Source of the DNA: Catenulispora sp. GP43
GTDB lineage: Bacteria; Actinomycetota; Actinomycetes; Streptomycetales; Catenulisporaceae
NCBI RefSeq assembly: GCF_041260665.1
Contig: NZ_JBGCCT010000002.1
Location: 558,001-622,000 of the forward strand
Direction of reading: 5' to 3'
Length of the DNA stretch: 64,000 bases
Below the pieces are notes generated by a model. It was not told the origin of the DNA, ran no database searches, and saw nothing but the letters and a program-made list of their open reading frames with translations. Made by a program: the position numbers and the translations under genes. Each line of letters begins with the position of its first letter. Position 1 is the first letter of the stretch. Positions 37,641 through 45,584 of this stretch are shown piece by piece.

Positions 37641-38578
37641 ACGACGATTTCGAAGACTTCGAGGACACCTCCGCGCGCCCGCAGCGCATGCGTCGGCGCG
37701 TCGACGAATCCCTCGCCAGCCCGAGCCGCAAAGGCCGCCTCACGCTTGAGGAGAAGGCCCGCCTCGCCATCGAGCGCGAGAACGCGGACATGGCGCCGCC
37801 GGAGGGCGACCGCTGGTCCAACTGGCCCGACGCCGGCCACGGCCCCGAGCCGCGTCCGGAGTGGGTGATCACCGAGCAGGGCGCCTGCGACCACGAACTC
37901 GGTGTGCTGAAGACCGGCAAGGAAGCGGACGTGTTCCTGTTGCGCCGCGTCTCCCCCGACACCGGCGCCGAGGTCACGATGGCCGCCAAGCGCTACCGCT
38001 CGAACGAACACCGCAATTTCCAACGCGACGCCGGCTACCTCGAAGGCCGCCGGCTGCGCCGCACCCGTGACATGCGCGCGATCGAGGGCCGTACCTCCTT
38101 CGGCATGAACCTGATCGCCCAGCAGTGGGCGATCGCGGAGTTCGGCGCCCTGTCCGACCTGTGGCAGGCCGGCGTGCCGGTCCCGTATCCGGTGCAGCTG
38201 TACGGCACCGAGCTGCTGATGGAGTTCGTCGGCGACCCCGACGGCACGGCCGCGCCCCGGCTGGCGCAGCTGCGGCCCGAGCCGGACGAGCTGCTGGACC
38301 TGTGGGAGCAACTGGTCTCGGCACTGCTGGCGCTGGCCGAGCGCGGCCAGACGCACGGCGACCTGTCGCCGTACAACATCCTGGTGCACCACGGCCGGCT
38401 GGTCCTGATCGACCTGCCGCAGGTGGTGGACGTGGTGGTGAACCCCAGGGGCCGGGAGTACCTGTCCCGGGACGTGCACAACGTCGCCAAGTGGTTCACC
38501 GCCCACGGCCTGCCCGAGCACTTCGCCGACCCCGGCCGCCTGCTGGAGACGCTGGCCGGCGAGGCACGCCTCACCTGA
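37616..38578 (+). CDS. RIO-type serine protein kinase
   Basis: 320-residue atypical kinase. After a disordered, charged N-terminus (about 1-85), the RIO domain begins KTGKEADVFLLRR, the nucleotide loop, with MAAKRYR supplying the ATP lysine. The catalytic motif is THGDLSPYNILVHHG (Asp as base, Asn for metal) and the metal-binding Asp is in LVLIDLPQVVD. HNVAKWFTAHGL follows, as in RIO1 kinases. Archaeal and eukaryotic RIO kinases or ATPases mature ribosomes; bacterial members have unknown targets. GTG at 37616 has GGAG 9 nt upstream and lies within a short upstream ORF. A 13-bp hairpin follows the stop. Confidence 0.92.
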   Translation: MPKHSQYLNDDFEDFEDTSARPQRMRRRVDESLASPSRKGRLTLEEKARLAIERENADMAPPEGDRWSNWPDAGHGPEPRPEWVITEQGACDHELGVLKTGKEADVFLLRRVSPDTGAEVTMAAKRYRSNEHRNFQRDAGYLEGRRLRRTRDMRAIEGRTSFGMNLIAQQWAIAEFGALSDLWQAGVPVPYPVQLYGTELLMEFVGDPDGTAAPRLAQLRPEPDELLDLWEQLVSALLALAERGQTHGDLSPYNILVHHGRLVLIDLPQVVDVVVNPRGREYLSRDVHNVAKWFTAHGLPEHFADPGRLLETLAGEARLT

Positions 38579-38609
38579 GAACCCTGATACCGCCGACCGC
38601 CGATCCGGC

Positions 38610-38640
38610 AGCCGAGATCCGCAGCAAGCGGATCTCGGCT
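38610..38640. terminator. 13-bp hairpin after the RIO kinase gene
   Basis: AGCCGAGATCCGC (38610-38622) pairs perfectly with GCGGATCTCGGCT (38628-38640), loop AGCAA. No U-run follows. Its last base is the first base of the next gene's -10 box, so it could also act as an operator for that gene. Confidence 0.6.
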
Positions 38641-38645
38641 ACAGT
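38640..38645 (+). promoter_or_regulatory. -10 element of the P-loop kinase gene
   Basis: TACAGT, 7 nt before the ATG at 38653; predicts a leaderless transcript. Confidence 0.5.
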
Positions 38646-38652
38646 CGCAGCG

Positions 38653-39318
38653 ATGTCCGAGCAAACCTGGAATCCCTCCGAGATACTGCGCCGCACATTG
38701 TGGATCGGCGGCGCGCAATGGGCCGGCAAGTCGACGGTCGCGCGCATCCTCGCCCACCGCCACGGCCTCACCGCCTATCACTACGACTACCACGACGCCC
38801 GCGGCCACCAGGACCGGCGGATCGCTCGGCGCGTGGCGCTCGGGCAGAGTCTGCAGGATCCGCCCCCTGACACGGTATGGGTCCACACCACGCCGGAAGC
38901 CATGGCCGCGGAGACCCTCGCGGGCTTCCCGGATCGCTTCGATTGGGCCTTGGACGACCTGCGCGGCCTGTATTCGCCTCGCCCGATCATCGCCGAGGGC
39001 TGGGGCCTGCGCCCGGAACTGGTCGCGCCGTTGCTGGACAGCCCGCACCGGATGGTGGTGCTGGTCCCGAGCGAAGACTTCCGCCGCCACCAACTCAATA
39101 CCCTGCCACGCGCCGCCGCGATGGGGATCCAGACCAGCGACCCGGCGCGCGCCCAGGCGAACCGCGTCGCGCGCGACCGCCTGGTCGCCGAGGACGCGGT
39201 GCGGCAGGCGGAGGCGCACGGGATCCGGGTGATCGAGGTGGACGGTTCGCGCGCCGCGTTCGCCGTCGCCGACGAGGTCACGGAGTGGTTCGGCGAGGCA
39301 CTGACGGGGACCGGCTGA
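38653..39318 (+). CDS. P-loop NTPase, small-molecule kinase-like
   Basis: 221-residue cytoplasmic protein. The Walker A loop is GGAQWAGKST (about 19-28), followed by a helix and HYDYHDARGHQDRR. PRPIIAEGWGLRPELVAPLL (about 110-130) resembles the substrate/Walker B strand of nucleotide or shikimate kinase-like proteins. RAQANRVARDRLVAEDAVRQAEAHGIRVIEVDGS is the lid and C-terminal helix. The substrate is unknown. It could be a nucleoside or antibiotic-modifying kinase; nothing nearby decides. Followed 46 bp later by pyrE, which has its own -10 box. Confidence 0.72.
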   Translation: MSEQTWNPSEILRRTLWIGGAQWAGKSTVARILAHRHGLTAYHYDYHDARGHQDRRIARRVALGQSLQDPPPDTVWVHTTPEAMAAETLAGFPDRFDWALDDLRGLYSPRPIIAEGWGLRPELVAPLLDSPHRMVVLVPSEDFRRHQLNTLPRAAAMGIQTSDPARAQANRVARDRLVAEDAVRQAEAHGIRVIEVDGSRAAFAVADEVTEWFGEALTGTG

Positions 39319-39350
39319 TTCTGTTCGACACGACGCAGAACGCCGCCTGC

Positions 39351-39356
39351 GATACT
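39351..39356 (+). promoter_or_regulatory. -10 element of pyrE
   Basis: GATACT, 8 nt before the GTG at 39365; predicts a leaderless transcript. Confidence 0.45.
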
Positions 39357-39364
39357 GGCTGCCT

Positions 39365-39892
39365 GTGACCCACTCCGACCTCGCAGCCCGCATCCACGCC
39401 GCCGCCCACCTGACCGGCGACTTCGTCCTCCGCTCCGGCCGCACCGCGACCGAGTACTTCGACAAGTACCGCTTCGAGGCCGATCCCGTCCTGCTCGACG
39501 CGATAGCCGAGCGCATGGCCCCGCTCGTGCCGGCCGGCACCGAGGTTCTGGCCGGGCTGGAGATGGGCGGCATCCCTGTGGTCACCGCCCTGGGCCGGCA
39601 CACCGGCCTGCCGTGCGCCTTCGTCCGCAAGGCCGCCAAGGCCTACGGCACGCGTCGTCTCGCCGAGGGTGCCGAGATCGGCGGTCGCCGGGTCCTGATC
39701 GTCGAAGACGTGGTCACCAGCGGCGGCCAGATCCTGCTGTCCACCGAGGAGTTGCGTACCCTCGGCGCCGACGTGCGCGAAGCCCTGTGTGTCATCGACC
39801 GCTGGCAGGGCGGCGCCGAAGCCCTGGCGGCACAAGACATCCGGCTGCTGTCTCTGCTCACCGCCGACGATCTGCGTACCGCAGGGGCCTGA
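39365..39892 (+). CDS. pyrE: Orotate phosphoribosyltransferase-like protein PyrE
   Basis: 175-residue phosphoribosyltransferase that converts orotate and PRPP to OMP in pyrimidine synthesis. The N-terminus LTGDFVLRSGRTATEYFDKYRFEADP (about 16-41) is typical. The substrate loop is FVRKAAKAYGTRRLAEG and the PRPP motif VLIVEDVVTSGGQILLSTEELR, with two acidic residues followed by TSGGQ. Length fits the short single-domain form. The rest of the pyr genes are absent. It converges on apbE with only 3 bp between stops. Confidence 0.88.
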   Translation: MTHSDLAARIHAAAHLTGDFVLRSGRTATEYFDKYRFEADPVLLDAIAERMAPLVPAGTEVLAGLEMGGIPVVTALGRHTGLPCAFVRKAAKAYGTRRLAEGAEIGGRRVLIVEDVVTSGGQILLSTEELRTLGADVREALCVIDRWQGGAEALAAQDIRLLSLLTADDLRTAGA

Positions 39893-39895
39893 CCC

Positions 39896-40627
39896 TCACC
39901 CCGCCAGATACCGCGCGAATCCCGCCGTCTCCACGGTCGCCCCGTCCGGCAGCACCGCGTAGGCCTCGATTCCCGCGCGCTCCTCGACCCACTCCAGTCC
40001 GCGTTCCGGTCCCATGGCGAACACCGCGGTCGCGTACGCGTCCGTGTGCGCGATCCGGGTGCCGATCAGGGTCACCGAGGCGAAGCCGGTGGCCGGTTCG
40101 GCGGTGGCGGGGTCGATGATGTGCGCTCCGCGTTCGGCGGTGCCGGAGGTGGCGACGGCGAAGTCGCGGCCTCGGACCAGGGCCGTGTAGCGGTCGGGGT
40201 GCAGGGGGTCCGCGATGCCGACGGTCCAGGGGCGGCCCAGTTCCGCCTCGCCGCGGGCCTGGACGTCGCCGCCGCCGACGATCAGGTGGTTGCGGGAGCC
40301 CGCGGCGGTCAGGAGGCGGTCCACCTCCTCGATGGCCCAGCCCTTCACCCAGCCGCTGGGGTCCAGGCGGCCGGCCGGGTAGGCGGTGAAGGCGCCGTCG
40401 GTGTCGGCCTCGATCTCGGCGCAGCGGCGCAGGACCTCGGCGATCTCCGGGTCGCGTTCCACCGCCTCGCCGCGGGCCATGCGGCTGATCGGGCTGTCGT
40501 CGCGGTACGTCGAGAACTTCGCGTCGAGCGCGTGCAGGCGGGCCACGGCCGCCGGGATGCCGGCGCCGTCGTCGGCCGCGATCGAGAAGACCGTGCCCAT
40601 CACCTGCTCGACGTGGCGGACCGTCAC
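39896..40627 (-). CDS. apbE: FAD:protein FMN transferase ApbE
   Basis: 243-residue Mg-dependent enzyme that cuts FAD and attaches FMN to a Thr in target proteins. The start EQVMGTVFSIAA, then RDDSPISRMARG, DPSGWVKGWAIEEVDRLL, NHLIVGGGDVQARG and ATSGTAERGAHIIDPATAEPATGFASVTLIG (metal- and FAD-binding region) define the family. TDAYATAVFAMG follows. It is shorter than Gram-negative ApbE lipoproteins and has no signal peptide here. The ATG at 40627 overlaps the stop of the FMN-binding protein gene as ATGA; that protein is its obvious target. Confidence 0.93.
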   Translation of the reverse strand: MTVRHVEQVMGTVFSIAADDGAGIPAAVARLHALDAKFSTYRDDSPISRMARGEAVERDPEIAEVLRRCAEIEADTDGAFTAYPAGRLDPSGWVKGWAIEEVDRLLTAAGSRNHLIVGGGDVQARGEAELGRPWTVGIADPLHPDRYTALVRGRDFAVATSGTAERGAHIIDPATAEPATGFASVTLIGTRIAHTDAYATAVFAMGPERGLEWVEERAGIEAYAVLPDGATVETAGFARYLAG

Positions 40628-41202
40628 GCGCCGGCCTTGTCTATCGCGCTCTGCAGCGACTGCTGGTAGCCCTGGCTGGTGTACGTCGCGCCCGACACGC
40701 CGTCGATGTTCGCGCTCTGCGCGCTCATCGCCTGCTGGTTCAGCTGCGGAATGGCGTAGCTGTTGATCTCCTGGTCCCGGCCGGTCTCGGTGGGGTACTG
40801 GAGCACCTGGATCTGGGTGATCTTCTTGCCGTTGAAGGTGACCTCGAGCTGCACCGGCCCGTAGCGGGTGTCGACGGCGTCGCCGGTGACGTTCTTGGTC
40901 GTGGCGGCCGGGGCCGGAGCCGGGGCTGACGATTTGGCCGGCGCCGGGGCCGACGACGGGGCCGAACTCGGCGCCGACGAAGACGGTGCAGACGACGGTG
41001 CAGACGAAGGCGCGGAGCCGGACTGCGAAGAACTCGGCGCACTAGGCGCGCCGGGCTGACTCCCCTGCGCCCCCGACTGGGTGATCGTGAAGTTGTTGTT
41101 CGTCCCCTTGCCCGCAAGCGGCGTGTCGCTGTGCGGCTTCAGACCGAGCAGCAGGACGACCCCGGAAACGGTCGCGGTGCCGGTGACGATCGCGCGTCGC
41201 AT
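40624..41202 (-). CDS. FMN-binding domain protein (covalently flavinylated)
   Basis: 192-residue exported or membrane-anchored protein. A single hydrophobic N-terminal segment (VTGTATVSGVVLLLGL, about 7-22) serves as signal or anchor. Residues about 45-100 are a Ser/Ala/Pro linker with SAPSSAPSS repeats. The FMN-binding domain occupies about 105-190 and ends with DGVSGATYTS, the flavinylation motif in which ApbE links FMN to Thr. It would carry electrons outside the membrane. The gene lies between the ferric-reductase-like gene and apbE, overlapping apbE by 4 nt. Confidence 0.92.
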   Translation of the reverse strand: MRRAIVTGTATVSGVVLLLGLKPHSDTPLAGKGTNNNFTITQSGAQGSQPGAPSAPSSSQSGSAPSSAPSSAPSSSAPSSAPSSAPAPAKSSAPAPAPAATTKNVTGDAVDTRYGPVQLEVTFNGKKITQIQVLQYPTETGRDQEINSYAIPQLNQQAMSAQSANIDGVSGATYTSQGYQQSLQSAIDKAGA

Positions 41203-41213
41203 TAACAGCCTCT

Positions 41214-42566
41214 CTAGAACTCGAACGACTCGTGGTGGATGTGCGAGGTGGGCACCCCCGCCTCCCGCAGCGCGGCGATGACCGCCTGCTGCATCGGCTC
41301 CGGCCCGCACAGATAGACATCGTGCGCCTTCAGGTCCGGCACCAGATTCATCAGCCCGCGCGGGGTGAGCGTCTTGCCGTGCCGGCGACGGCTGCCGACC
41401 AAGTACACCAGCCGGGCGCCCCGGTCGTGGGCGATGTCCTCCAGCTCGCGCCGGAAGATGATCTCCCGGTCGCTGCCGGCCCGGTAGAGCAGCGTCAGCC
41501 GCCCGGGCAGGGTCTCGAACAGGGCCCGGATCGGCGTGATGCCGACGCCCGCGGCGATCAGCAGCACCTGCGGCGAGCGGGCTTTGTCCTCGGTGAAGGC
41601 GCCGTAGGGCCCCTCGGCCCGCACCTTCGTGCCCGGCCGGAGCCGAGCCGCCGCCGAGCTGTGGTCGCCCAGGCTCTTGATCGTGAAGCGCAGGTAGTTC
41701 GGGTGCGGCGCGGCGGACAGCGAGTACGGGTTCGCCACCCAGCGCAGGTTCCGGGTCTGGAACTGAAGACGGAAGAACTGCCCGGGCCGGGCGTTCAGAT
41801 CGTCCAGCCGCTCGCCCTTCAGGATCACCGAGTAGACGCCCGGCCCCTCCGGCACGACCGAGTGCACCCGCAGCTTGTGCCGCCGGTCGCGGACGTACGG
41901 CATCCACAGCCGGAACCAGCCGAGGGTCAGCGCCGCCAGCACGTAGTACGCGCTCCACAGCGTCTGCTCCGGCTGCACCGACAGGTCCGCGCCGTTGACG
42001 ATCTGGTGGCTGAACGCCAGGGCGATCGCCAGATAGGTGGCCAGGTGCAGGTAGTACCACGTCTCGTAGCGGAGCTTGCGCCGGGCCACCCGCGCCGAGA
42101 CGATGCCGGTGCCGAACAGCAGCAGGGTGCCGAGCGACCCCTTGATCATCTCCGGGTAATGAAAGATGATGTCCACACCCTCGGAAACCACGCCCTTGCC
42201 GTCCGTGAGGGCGTATCCCCAGATGATCGTGACGACGTGCGCACTGACCAGGAAGACCATGTACCGGCCGGCCAGCGCGTGCCAGCGCGCCAGCCGGTCG
42301 CTGCCCACCCGGTGCTCCAGAATCGGGATCCGGGCCATGAGCAGCAGCAGGACCGGCGCCAGGTAGCCGGCCAGCAGGCCGGTGATCCGGCCCGCGCCGT
42401 CCAGCCAGCCGGCCGCGCCGACGACGCTGGGCGTGGCGTGCCACCAGGCGGCCAGCACCGCGGCGGCGCCGGCCGCCATCAGCGCCAGGGCCAGCCGCGG
42501 GACGGTCTCGGGCGAGGTTCTCGCGCCGGTCGGCGCGGTGTCGCGGGACAGTGCGGTCGTGCTCAT
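41214..42566 (-). CDS. Ferric-reductase-like transmembrane protein with FAD/NAD(P) domain
   Basis: 450-residue membrane flavocytochrome-type protein. Six membrane spans (about 25-230) carry the haem-binding His pairs (RWHALAGRYMVFLVSAHVVTIIW; YETWYYLHLATYLAIALAFSHQI). A ferredoxin reductase-type module follows: FAD motif ANPYSLSAAPH, phosphate loop, GVGITPIRALFE for NAD(P)H, and the C-terminal CGPEPM and HHESFEF. It would pass electrons from cytoplasmic NAD(P)H through haem to the FMN-binding protein. ATG at 42566 is chosen because it precedes the hydrophobic region. First gene of the three-gene cassette, divergent from a two-component system. Confidence 0.92.
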   Translation of the reverse strand: MSTTALSRDTAPTGARTSPETVPRLALALMAAGAAAVLAAWWHATPSVVGAAGWLDGAGRITGLLAGYLAPVLLLLMARIPILEHRVGSDRLARWHALAGRYMVFLVSAHVVTIIWGYALTDGKGVVSEGVDIIFHYPEMIKGSLGTLLLFGTGIVSARVARRKLRYETWYYLHLATYLAIALAFSHQIVNGADLSVQPEQTLWSAYYVLAALTLGWFRLWMPYVRDRRHKLRVHSVVPEGPGVYSVILKGERLDDLNARPGQFFRLQFQTRNLRWVANPYSLSAAPHPNYLRFTIKSLGDHSSAAARLRPGTKVRAEGPYGAFTEDKARSPQVLLIAAGVGITPIRALFETLPGRLTLLYRAGSDREIIFRRELEDIAHDRGARLVYLVGSRRRHGKTLTPRGLMNLVPDLKAHDVYLCGPEPMQQAVIAALREAGVPTSHIHHESFEF

Positions 42567-42583
42567 GCGACCGAGGTAAACAG

Positions 42584-42634
42584 TCCTAGCTTTGAGTTTC
42601 CTCAGAACGGCGTCCGCCGGGGAAGAATCCTTAG
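42584..42634. promoter_or_regulatory. Repeated CTRAGGA motifs between the flavin cassette and the two-component genes
   Basis: On the minus strand CTAAGGATTC (42634-42625) and CTGAGGAAAC (42605-42596) share CTRAGGAWWC, 29 bp apart, and a shorter CTAGGA lies at 42589-42584. The 93-bp gap separates divergent genes, so these direct repeats are candidate response-regulator sites. Confidence 0.45.
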
Positions 42635-42659
42635 CCAATCTTCACGCTGGATGTGGACG

Positions 42660-43394
42660 ATGACCGCCATGCCTGCGAATATCGCGAACCCGACGGAACC
42701 CTGGCGTTTCCTGGTCGTCGACGACGAGCCGGACCTGGTGGAGGTCGTCTGCGGCGCGCTGCGGCACGAGGGCTGGGACGCCGTGGGCGCGCACGACGGC
42801 CGGGAGGCGGTCTCGGCGGCGGCGACCTACCAGCCGGACGCCGTCGTGCTGGACATGATGCTGCCCGACATGGACGGCATGGAAGTGATGCGGCGGATTC
42901 ACACCTCCCGCCCGGAAGTGCGCGTGTTGTTCCTCACGGCGCGCGACGCCGTGGAGGACCGGATCGCCGGCATCGCGGCCGGCGGCGACGACTACGTGGC
43001 CAAGCCGTTCAGCCTGGACGAGGTGGTGGTACGGCTGCGCAGCCTGGTGCGGCGCAGCGCGCGCGGACGGACCGGCCGGGTCGCGGGCCCCGACTGCCTG
43101 GTGGTCGGCGACCTAGTCTTGGACGAGGCCGCGCGGGAGGTGACCCGCGACGGCGAGCCGATCGAGCTGAGTCCGAAGGAGTTCTCGCTGCTGTGGTTCC
43201 TGATGCGGCACCCGCGACAGGTGCTGAGCAAGTCGCAGATCCTGGCCGAGGTGTGGTCGTACGACTACGGAGGGCAGGCGCACGTCGTGGAGCTCTACAT
43301 CAGCTACCTGCGCAAGAAGATCGACGCCGGCCGCCCGGCGATGATCCACACGGTGCGCGGCGCCGGGTACGTGATCAAGGCCGCCGCTCCTTGA
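42660..43394 (+). CDS. OmpR-family response regulator
   Basis: 244-residue two-component regulator. The receiver domain spans about 16-130: acidic pair DDEPD, phospho-acceptor in VVLDMMLPDMDG (Asp about 65), Thr in LFLTARD, and Lys in YVAKPF. The winged-helix DNA-binding domain (about 150-242) has LSPKEFSLLWFLMRHPRQVLSKSQIL and VVELYISYLRKKID. Three in-frame ATG codons (42651, 42660, 42669) are possible; none has a good ribosome binding site, and 42660 is a middle choice. It overlaps the kinase gene by 4 nt. Confidence 0.93.
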   Translation: MTAMPANIANPTEPWRFLVVDDEPDLVEVVCGALRHEGWDAVGAHDGREAVSAAATYQPDAVVLDMMLPDMDGMEVMRRIHTSRPEVRVLFLTARDAVEDRIAGIAAGGDDYVAKPFSLDEVVVRLRSLVRRSARGRTGRVAGPDCLVVGDLVLDEAAREVTRDGEPIELSPKEFSLLWFLMRHPRQVLSKSQILAEVWSYDYGGQAHVVELYISYLRKKIDAGRPAMIHTVRGAGYVIKAAAP

Positions 43395-44869
43395 GCCGGC
43401 TCCGGCCGCGCACGCTGCGGGGACAGCTGACGCTCGGGCTGGTGGTGCTGCTGGCGGCGATCTTCGCCGGCATCGGCTTCGGCACCACAGCCCTGGTGCG
43501 CGGCTTCCTCGTGACGCGGCTGGACCAGCAGCTGACGGCGGCCGGGCCGCGCTACGCGCAGAGCCTGGAGCACGAACTGGCCGCCGCCGACACCCGCGGG
43601 CAGGCGCAGCGCACGTTCGGGGCCCGCGCCGACAACGGGGTGGTGACCCAGGTCGGCGTCGTCGACGGGACCAGCTCGACCGGCGACAACACCGGACAGG
43701 TCCGGCTGTCCGCGGCCGATTCCCGGGCGCTGCTCGCGCTGCCGCTGGACGGCTCGCCGCACACCGTGCGGCTCTCGACGCTCCAGGACTACCGGATGCG
43801 CGCGGTCAGCGGGGCCGACGGCGACGTCCTGATCACCGGCCTGCCGCTGTCCCAGGTCTCCGGGCCGGTGCGGGAGCTGGCCGTGGCCGAGATCGCGCTG
43901 TTCGCCGGGGCCGTGGCGGCCGCCGCGCTGGGCGGTGCGGCGTGGGTCCGGCTGGCGCTGCGGCCGCTGGAGCGGGTGGCCAGCACCGCCGAGCGGGTCA
44001 GCACCCTGTCGCTGGCCAGCGGCGAGGTGGCGCTGGACGTGCGGGTCCCGGACGCGGACCGGCATGACGAGGTGGGCCGGGTCGGCGCGTCCCTGAACCG
44101 CATGCTGGGCCACGTCGAGGACGCCCTGGCCCGGCGCCGGTCCGTCGAGCTCCGGCTGCGCGACTTCGCCGCCGACGCCGGGCACGAGCTGCGCACCCCG
44201 CTGGCCTCCGTCCGCGGCCACGCCGAGCTGGTGCTGCGGCGCGGCGGCGAGCTGCCGGACGACGCCCGGCACGCGCTGACCCGGATCGAGGCCGAGTCCC
44301 GCCGCATGGGCACCATCGTCGACGACCTGCTCCTGCTGGCGCGCCTGGACGCGGGCCGGCCGCTGGAGTCCAAAGAGGTCGACCTGACGCTGCTGGTGCT
44401 GAACGCGGTGGACGACGCGCGCGCCGCCGACACCGACAGCGACGCGGCGTCGGCCGACGGCCTGGCGCCGACCCGCCACGAATGGCGCCTGGACCTGCCC
44501 ACCGACCCGGTGACCGTGCTCGGCGACCCGCACCGGCTGGCCCAGGCGGTGGCGAACTTCGTGGCCAACGCCCGCGTGCACACCCCGCCCGGGACGCTCG
44601 TCACGGTCGGCATCACGGTGCACGCCGGCCGGGTCCGGCTCGCGGTCGAGGACACCGGCCCTGGACTGGCCCCGGACTTCGCGGACCGGGTGTTCGACCG
44701 CTTCACCCGCGGCGATCCGGCCCGGGCCCGGAGCTCCGGCAGCACGGGCCTGGGGCTGGCCATCACCCGCGCGGTCGCCGAGGCGCACGGCGGGCGGGTC
44801 GAGGTGCGGTCGCGGCCGGGGCGCACGGTGTTCGAACTCGTGCTGCCGGTACGGCCGGCGCAGGGCTAG
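43391..44869 (+). CDS. Sensor histidine kinase
   Basis: 492-residue membrane kinase. Span 1 is at about 12-35 and span 2 at about 163-185, with an extracytoplasmic sensor of about 125 residues between. HAMP follows (LRPLERVASTAERVSTL...). The H-box is FAADAGHELRTPLASVRGHAEL, and the ATPase domain has NFVANARVHTPPGT (N box), VEDTGPGLAPDFADRVFDRF (G1/F) and GSTGLGLAI (G2). The TTG start at 43391 overlaps the regulator stop as TTGA, so the pair is co-translated. Placement opposite the flavin cassette suggests it senses redox or envelope conditions and controls that cassette. Confidence 0.92.
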   Translation: MSRLRPRTLRGQLTLGLVVLLAAIFAGIGFGTTALVRGFLVTRLDQQLTAAGPRYAQSLEHELAAADTRGQAQRTFGARADNGVVTQVGVVDGTSSTGDNTGQVRLSAADSRALLALPLDGSPHTVRLSTLQDYRMRAVSGADGDVLITGLPLSQVSGPVRELAVAEIALFAGAVAAAALGGAAWVRLALRPLERVASTAERVSTLSLASGEVALDVRVPDADRHDEVGRVGASLNRMLGHVEDALARRRSVELRLRDFAADAGHELRTPLASVRGHAELVLRRGGELPDDARHALTRIEAESRRMGTIVDDLLLLARLDAGRPLESKEVDLTLLVLNAVDDARAADTDSDAASADGLAPTRHEWRLDLPTDPVTVLGDPHRLAQAVANFVANARVHTPPGTLVTVGITVHAGRVRLAVEDTGPGLAPDFADRVFDRFTRGDPARARSSGSTGLGLAITRAVAEAHGGRVEVRSRPGRTVFELVLPVRPAQG

Positions 44870-44872
44870 AGT
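44867..44872 (+). promoter_or_regulatory. -10 element of the 44880 hydrolase gene
   Basis: TAGAGT, 7 nt before the ATG at 44880, sharing its TAG with the stop of the kinase gene. Confidence 0.5.
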
Positions 44873-44879
44873 CGGCGCC

Positions 44880-45584
44880 ATGACCGTCGACCAGATCGCC
44901 GATGTCAACGGCCTGAGTCTGCACTACCGGGAGACCGGCCCGGCCGACGGGACGCCACTGATCGCGGTGCACGGACACCCGGGCACGGCCCACGTCTGGG
45001 ACGCCACCGCGGCCGCCCTCGAAGGCTTCCGCGTCCTCGCGCCGACCCTGCGCGGCTATGGCGACAGCGGCCGTCCGGGTGAATACGGGTTCGCATTGTG
45101 GCGGGACGACGTCTTCGGGTTCGCCGACGCGCTCGGGCTGGACGAGTTCGTGCTGCTCGGCCACAGCATGGGCGGCACGGTGTGCGCGCTTGCGGCCTCC
45201 CGGCACCCCGAACGGCTCAAAGCCCTGATCCTGGAGGACACGGTCCCGCCGAAAGACGGCATGGACCTTCCGGCCCCGAAGCATATACAGGAAGAGCCGC
45301 CCTATGACTGGGACGTGCTGCCCGCCGTCTTCGACGCGATCCGCTCGCCCGATCCGGCGTGGTGGCCGGACCTGGCGCGGATCACGGCGCCGACGCTGGT
45401 CGTCGCCGGCGGACCCACCAGCCACGTCCCGCAGGACCTGCTGGCCGAGGCGGCGGCGCTGATCCCCGGCGCGCTGCTGGTGACGCTGGAGGGCGCGGGC
45501 CACACTCCGCACCGCGACACCCCCGAGCGGTTCCTGGCCGAGGTCCGGTCCTTCCTCGCCGGCCTGGCGATCACGCCGCGCTAG
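44880..45584 (+). CDS. Alpha/beta hydrolase
   Basis: 234-residue cytoplasmic hydrolase. Oxyanion motif VHGHPGTAHVWD (about 29-40), nucleophile elbow LGHSMGGT (Ser about 96), and catalytic His in EGAGHTPHRDTPERF near the C-terminus. The cap is short. Substrate unknown; esterases, lactonases and C-C hydrolases share this pattern. The promoter evidence indicates it is transcribed apart from the two-component genes. Its 3' end overlaps the facing ABC ATPase gene by 14 nt. Confidence 0.85.
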   Translation: MTVDQIADVNGLSLHYRETGPADGTPLIAVHGHPGTAHVWDATAAALEGFRVLAPTLRGYGDSGRPGEYGFALWRDDVFGFADALGLDEFVLLGHSMGGTVCALAASRHPERLKALILEDTVPPKDGMDLPAPKHIQEEPPYDWDVLPAVFDAIRSPDPAWWPDLARITAPTLVVAGGPTSHVPQDLLAEAAALIPGALLVTLEGAGHTPHRDTPERFLAEVRSFLAGLAITPR

